From Halomonas denitrificans (GTDB lineage Bacteria > Pseudomonadota > Gammaproteobacteria > Pseudomonadales > Halomonadaceae), in NCBI RefSeq assembly GCF_003056305.1, contig NZ_PYVX01000004.1:186001-250000 (forward strand): DNA of 64,000 nt. The letters run 5' to 3'. The position numbers were made by a program, and so were the translations under genes. Under the pieces are notes generated by a model. The model ran no database searches. It was not told the origin of the DNA and was given only the letters and a program-made list of their open reading frames with translations. Positions 60,321 through 64,000 of the stretch are shown one piece after another (position 1 is the stretch's first letter; every line of letters starts with the position of its first letter).

Positions 60321-61901
60321 TCAGAGTTCTTGGCGCTGCATGCGCTCGGCGATGTGATCGGCCTGACGCAGCGCCAAGGCGACGATGGTCAGGGTCGGGT
60401 TCTCGGCCCCACTCGAGGTGAACTGGCTGCCGTCGGAGATGAAGAGGTTGTCGATGTCGTGGGTCTGGCCCCACTGGTTGACGACCCCGTCCTCGGGCCG
60501 GGCACTCATGCGGTTGGTACCGACGTTATGGCTGGTGGGGAAGTCCGGCACCTTGAAGATGCGCTCGGCGCCGGCGGCCTCGTAGCAGCGTCGCGCCTGC
60601 TGCTCGCCATGGCTGCGCAGCTTCGCGTCGTTGGGATGATCGCCCTTGTAGACGACGGGGACCGGCAGGCCGTACTGATCCTTCTTGGTGTCGTGCAGGG
60701 TGATCCCGTTGCCCTCCATCGGCAGATCCTCACCGCAGATCCATACCCCGGAGAGATGGTCGTACTTGTCCAGTGCGGAGGTGATATCCCGTCCCCAGCC
60801 GGCATTGGTGGGGTCCATGAACTTGGCGAAGAAGGGCACGCCCAGCGACATCACCTCCAGGGTGTAGCCGCCGACGAAGCCCCGGGACTGATCGAGGCGA
60901 GCCTCGTCGGAGATGATGCCGGCGAAGGTGGTGCCACGATGCATGTGCACGGGCTTGGGCATCACGCCGAAGATGCAGCTGGTGGCGTGGGTCATGTAGT
61001 TGCGCCCCACCTGGCCGGAGGAGTTGGCCAGACCATCCGGGAACATCGAGGAGTGGGAGTTAAGCAATAGTCGCGGCGACTCGATGGAGTTGCCGGCGAC
61101 GCACACCGCCCTGGCCCGCTGGCGATGCTGGTTGCCGTTGCCATCGGCATAGACCACCGCCGAGGCTCTGCCTTGGTTGTCGTGCTCGATCTTCAGGGCC
61201 ATGGAGCGCGGCCGCACCTCGCAGTGCCCGCTGGCCTCAGCGCGGGGAATGTCGGTGTACATGGTCGACCACTTGGCACCGAAGCGGCAGCCTTGCATGC
61301 AGAAACCGGCTTGCATGCAGCGGCCGCGTTCGTCGTATTCCTCGGTGTTGATGGCCATGGGGCCTGCGCGCAGCTGGGTATAGCCGATACGCTCGGCGCC
61401 GGCGGCCAGCACCTTGAAGTTGTTGTTCCACTGGTGATAGGGCATGCCGGTGGAGTCCCCAGTGACCCCCATGTGGCGCTCGGCCTTCACGTAGTAGGGC
61501 TCGAGGTCCTCGTAGGAGATCGGCCAGTCCAGCAGGTTGGCACCCTCGAGATCGCCGATCTCGCTGTGCAGCTTGAATTCATGGGGCTGGAAGCGCAGCG
61601 AGACGCCGGCCCAGTGGATGGTGCTGCCGCCCACCCCCTTGACGATCCAGGCCGGCAGGCCGGGGAAGGTCTCGGTGAGCTGGCGGGGGCCGGCGGTGAT
61701 GCGCTCGTCGAGCCAGGAGATCTTCTTGAACATCTCCCATTCGTCATTCTCGATGTCGTTCATCTGGTAGCGCTTGCCGGCCTCCAGCACCACGCTGTCG
61801 ATGCCCTTCTTGGCCAGGGCATGGGCCAAGGTGCCGCCGCCGGCCCCTGAGCCGATGATCACCACCACGCTGTCATCGTCATAGTCGAAACGTGTTGCCA
61901 T
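60321..61901 (-). CDS. GMC-family FAD oxidoreductase
   Basis: A 526-residue flavoenzyme. FAD motif VVVIIGSGAGGGTLAHALAK at residues 12-31; GVGGSTIHWAGVSLRFQPHE; a Cys-rich RCMQAGFCMQGCRFGAKWST; and the C-terminal active site FPTSHNVGTNRMSARPEDG plus SSGAENPTLTIVALALRQAD. Together with the next gene (gluconate dehydrogenase subunit 3-like) it forms a two-subunit membrane alcohol or sugar dehydrogenase; the usual cytochrome subunit is not seen in the window. It has no signal peptide and would be co-exported with its Tat partner. Presumed substrate is a vicinal diol or acetoin-related alcohol (inference). Confidence 0.88.
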   Translation of the reverse strand: MATRFDYDDDSVVVIIGSGAGGGTLAHALAKKGIDSVVLEAGKRYQMNDIENDEWEMFKKISWLDERITAGPRQLTETFPGLPAWIVKGVGGSTIHWAGVSLRFQPHEFKLHSEIGDLEGANLLDWPISYEDLEPYYVKAERHMGVTGDSTGMPYHQWNNNFKVLAAGAERIGYTQLRAGPMAINTEEYDERGRCMQAGFCMQGCRFGAKWSTMYTDIPRAEASGHCEVRPRSMALKIEHDNQGRASAVVYADGNGNQHRQRARAVCVAGNSIESPRLLLNSHSSMFPDGLANSSGQVGRNYMTHATSCIFGVMPKPVHMHRGTTFAGIISDEARLDQSRGFVGGYTLEVMSLGVPFFAKFMDPTNAGWGRDITSALDKYDHLSGVWICGEDLPMEGNGITLHDTKKDQYGLPVPVVYKGDHPNDAKLRSHGEQQARRCYEAAGAERIFKVPDFPTSHNVGTNRMSARPEDGVVNQWGQTHDIDNLFISDGSQFTSSGAENPTLTIVALALRQADHIAERMQRQEL

Positions 61902-61957
61902 GGCGTGTTTCCTCTCGAATCGGTTGTTGTTATCGGGTCACACCGGGATATCGGGCG

Positions 61958-62473
61958 TCACAGCCAGTCGATCTTCAGGTCATCGAAGCCGCGATGGAGG
62001 TATCCCCCCTGCTGCCACGACGACCCCTCGTAACCGAAGTGCGTCTCCCAGAGCGCGGGGTTGTCGTAGAGCCCCACCACCAGGGTGCCCCGCACCGTCT
62101 GAAAGAAGTCGCTGTCCTCGATCTCGCGCAGCAGCGTCGCCCGGTCGGCTTCCTCGCCGATGTCGCCGTAGTCCTTCCCATGGGCGTCACGCGCCCGCCG
62201 GTTGAGCTCGGCCAGGCCGTCGGCGATCAATGCCCGGTGATTCTCCAGCAGCGGCTCGAGGGGGGTGAGGTAGTAGGTGTCGGGAATGGCATCGTGGGGA
62301 TAGATGTCACGGCCCATGCGCAGCAGGCCGGCGGCGAGGTCGGGTTCGGCCAGGGCCCAGCGTGGCCAGAGGCCGCCGGCGCCGAGCGCCGCGCCGGCAA
62401 GCAACGCGCCTTGGCCGGTGAGGCTGAGGAAGCGACGCCGGCTCAGCGGCATCGCCTTGGGAGAAGAGGTCAT
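61958..62473 (-). CDS. Tat-exported gluconate 2-dehydrogenase subunit 3-like protein
   Basis: A 171-residue protein with a twin-arginine signal (PLSRRRFLSLTGQGALLAGA, cleavage near WALAEPD). The mature domain is the gluconate 2-dehydrogenase subunit 3 fold (MGRDIYPHDAIPDTYYLTPL, FFQTVRGTLVVGLYDNPALW, GYEGSSWQQGGYLHRGF). Such small subunits carry a GMC large subunit across the membrane. First gene of the operon; 84 bases upstream is a sigma-54-type promoter. Confidence 0.9.
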   Translation of the reverse strand: MTSSPKAMPLSRRRFLSLTGQGALLAGAALGAGGLWPRWALAEPDLAAGLLRMGRDIYPHDAIPDTYYLTPLEPLLENHRALIADGLAELNRRARDAHGKDYGDIGEEADRATLLREIEDSDFFQTVRGTLVVGLYDNPALWETHFGYEGSSWQQGGYLHRGFDDLKIDWL

Positions 62474-62556
62474 GGCGTGGCTCCTGTTTATTGTGCGGCG
62501 CGATCGTCGCGCCGGTGGTCAGCCAGAGCGGCCATTGGGCCGCACACCTCTCCCCT

Positions 62557-62572
62557 CGCAGATTCCATGCCA
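62557..62572 (-). promoter_or_regulatory. Sigma-54 promoter of the acetoin-type operon
   Basis: On the minus strand TGGCATG-GAAT-CTGCG has GG and GC exactly ten bases apart and agrees with TGGCACG-N4-TTGCW except at three positions. It lies 84 bases before the first operon gene. The region around it is AT-rich and gene-free (62474-62820). Confidence 0.75.
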
Positions 62573-62670
62573 AAACGAGCCGGAAAATATCAAGTTATTG
62601 TTTATAAAAGAGAAAACTAGCAGAAAAGCACGGAGACAAACGTCTCCCAGGCCGTGGTGAACGGCGACTA

Positions 62671-62718
62671 TTACACTCGGCGTGACAATCCCGTTTACAG
62701 GAGGTGTTACAGGTGTAA
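62671..62718. promoter_or_regulatory. Possible activator sites upstream of the acetoin-type operon
   Basis: TTACAC-N5-GTGACA (62671-62687) and TTACA-GG-TGTAA (62707-62718) are inverted repeats 100-145 bases upstream of the operon's sigma-54 promoter. The half-sites GTGACA and TTAC recur in the palindromes before the VOC gene, suggesting one activator. Confidence 0.5.
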
Positions 62719-62820
62719 TGGGGGAGACCAAGGTCGAATCACCGTTGGCTTCTCCGGGGCGTACCTTGAATGACAGGACAACGACAATACCCTGACACGC
62801 CGGCTTGCCGGCCACAGGCC

Positions 62821-64000
62821 ATGACCATGAGCACCGCCCAGGCACAACGACAACACGTGCAGACCATCCTGCAGGCACGCGAGCATCCAGGCGCCGACGA
62901 GAACGCAGTCATCGAGCGTTCCTGGCGTCGCTGCATCGACCGCTACGGCCTCGATCCGGCAGCACCCAGCCCTCCGCGCTATGTCCCCGACCGCACCCTG
63001 CGCGAGCACCAGGACCAGGCCGACGCCCTGATCCAGGTGGCCCGGGCCGGGGTGGAGCAACTCTATCGCCAGGTGATGCCGCTGGATTATGTGGTGCTGC
63101 TCACCGATGCCAGAGGCATCGCCGTGCAGTTCCTTGGCGCGAGAAGCGCCCAGTTCGAGCACCAGCGCACCGGTCTCTATCTGGGTGCCGATTGGAGCGA
63201 GGAGCACGCCGGCACCTGCGCGGTAGGCACCTGCATCCAGGAGAAGGTGCCGCTGACCTGTCACCACAGCGATCACTTCAGTGCCCACCATATCCGCCTG
63301 ACCTGCACGGCAGCACCAATCTTCGACCCCGACGGCCAGCTGTTGGCGGTGCTGGACATCTCCGCCTATCGTTCTCCGGAATCCAAGACCTCCCAGACCT
63401 TCGCCCTGCAAGTGGTCAAGCACTATGCGCGGATGATCGAGGACGCCTACTTCCTGCAGCGCTACAGCGGCTACCACATCGTCTGCCTGGACCGCTCTCG
63501 GGAGTTCGTCCAGATCAACCGGCGCTACCTGATCGCCATCGAGGAGGACGGCACCCTGCTGGCCGCCAACACCGCCGGCCGCAAGCTTCTGCGCCATCAC
63601 GAGTTGCCACTGGCCGGCGCGGGTGAGGCGAGGCCGTTCAAGGCCTGGCACATTCAGGACCTTATCGACGCCGAGATCGACGACGTGCTCGACCTTCACC
63701 GCTATGGCGACGACCGCGTGCGGGCCTTCCGCACCCACCGCCATCACGAGCTGCACTTCGCCACCCTGCTTGAACCTCAGCGCCGCCGCGCCCCCAGCGG
63801 CCAACCGCGCCCAGGCGACAGCAGCCTGGCCCCTCTGGAGGCCCTGGCCGACGATGACCCGGCGATGCGCGACACACTGACCCGCGCCGCCAGGCTGCGC
63901 AACGAGCCGATCAACCTGCTGGTGATCGGCGAGACCGGTACCGGCAAGGAACGCATGGCCAGGGCGCTGCACGACTCCAGCCGGCGCCGCAACCAGCCTT
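62821..64000 (+). CDS. acoR: AcoR-like sigma-54-dependent activator (3' end outside window)
   Basis: 393 residues are visible; the frame is open to the window end. Residues 25-45 (ENAVIERSWRRCIDRYGLDP) are the usual AcoR-family start. A GAF domain covers about 60-200 (VVLLTDARGIAVQFLG, EEHAGTCAVGTCIQEKVPLT, APIFDPDGQLLAVLDIS), with a PAS-like region at about 245-310. The AAA+ domain begins with Walker A IGETGTGKERMA near residue 372. By family it binds a catabolic inducer such as acetoin and drives sigma-54 promoters. It is divergent from the acetoin-type operon. Start at ATG 62821 or 62827; neither has a strong ribosome-binding site. Confidence 0.9.
   Translation, partial: MTMSTAQAQRQHVQTILQAREHPGADENAVIERSWRRCIDRYGLDPAAPSPPRYVPDRTLREHQDQADALIQVARAGVEQLYRQVMPLDYVVLLTDARGIAVQFLGARSAQFEHQRTGLYLGADWSEEHAGTCAVGTCIQEKVPLTCHHSDHFSAHHIRLTCTAAPIFDPDGQLLAVLDISAYRSPESKTSQTFALQVVKHYARMIEDAYFLQRYSGYHIVCLDRSREFVQINRRYLIAIEEDGTLLAANTAGRKLLRHHELPLAGAGEARPFKAWHIQDLIDAEIDDVLDLHRYGDDRVRAFRTHRHHELHFATLLEPQRRRAPSGQPRPGDSSLAPLEALADDDPAMRDTLTRAARLRNEPINLLVIGETGTGKERMARALHDSSRRRNQP

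Overview
The window is about 64 kb of GC-rich DNA from a gammaproteobacterium, most likely Halomonas or a close relative (Halomonadaceae). This is inferred from gene content and order: a gacA/uvrY-uvrC-pgsA block followed by tRNA-Gly, tRNA-Cys and tRNA-Leu, a ygfX-sdhE pair beside nadB, ihfB-lapA-lapB, fxsA next to groESL, several TRAP and sodium-linked transporters, and codon usage that strongly favours G or C in third positions. No rRNA, CRISPR array, insertion sequence or prophage structural genes were seen. Most of the window is dense chromosomal backbone.

Layout. 1-5.2 kb: a DnaQ-type exonuclease, a small membrane protein, an SLC5 transporter-STAC-histidine kinase fusion and a convergent DUF294 nucleotidyltransferase, a set typical of acetate-switch (CrbS-like) loci. 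5.4-9.8 kb: hlyU-like, argG, rnt, grxD, argF and a small orphan gene with its own promoter and terminator. 9.86-12.1 kb: a TPP riboswitch and thiO-thiS-thiG. 12.2-16.8 kb: quinone oxidoreductase-like protein, proline racemase-family protein with substituted catalytic residues, Glu/Leu-type dehydrogenase and a DUF4236 protein. 17-20.9 kb: tRNA-Ala, gacA/uvrY, uvrC, pgsA and three tRNAs. 20.9-33.8 kb: FUSC protein, nadB, ygfX/sdhE, ihfB, lapAB, pyrF, comEA-like, SDR, fxsA, heat-shock groESL, trmJ and a Na+/H+ antiporter.

33.9-42.6 kb is the most unusual part. It opens with a probable CsrB/RsmY-type small RNA on the plus strand (eight GGA motifs, several in hairpin loops, ending in a strong intrinsic terminator). 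Next comes a tightly overlapping ten-gene minus-strand operon. At least five of its products share one domain: an N-terminal helix, a central LGFTPTFYQF-like motif, a Ser/Thr-rich beta region and a terminal VPPP motif. It resembles DUF2589 as I remember that family. The domain is joined in different genes to OmpA-like, PASTA or Ig/TTR-like modules, and none of the proteins has a recognisable signal peptide. A TPR protein and a protein built of L7/L12-like repeats lead the operon. I know of no described function for this set and consider it the best candidate for an undescribed system.

42.8-54 kb: a DUF4105 (Lnb-like) membrane protein, a branched-chain-type aminotransferase, and a catabolic block with two HDAC-like deacetylases, an ornithine-cyclodeaminase-family enzyme, RidA, a DctPQM TRAP transporter, an AraC regulator and a HisC-like aminotransferase. 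It probably handles an acetylated amine or amino acid. 54-64 kb: a sigma-54-controlled acetoin/2,3-butanediol-type operon (GMC oxidoreductase with a Tat-exported small subunit, E1 alpha, butanediol dehydrogenase-like ADH, E1 beta, separate lipoyl and E2 catalytic proteins, lipoate ligase), a divergent AcoR-like activator cut off by the window end, and a separately transcribed secreted VOC-family protein with a near-perfect sigma-54 promoter and palindromic upstream sites.
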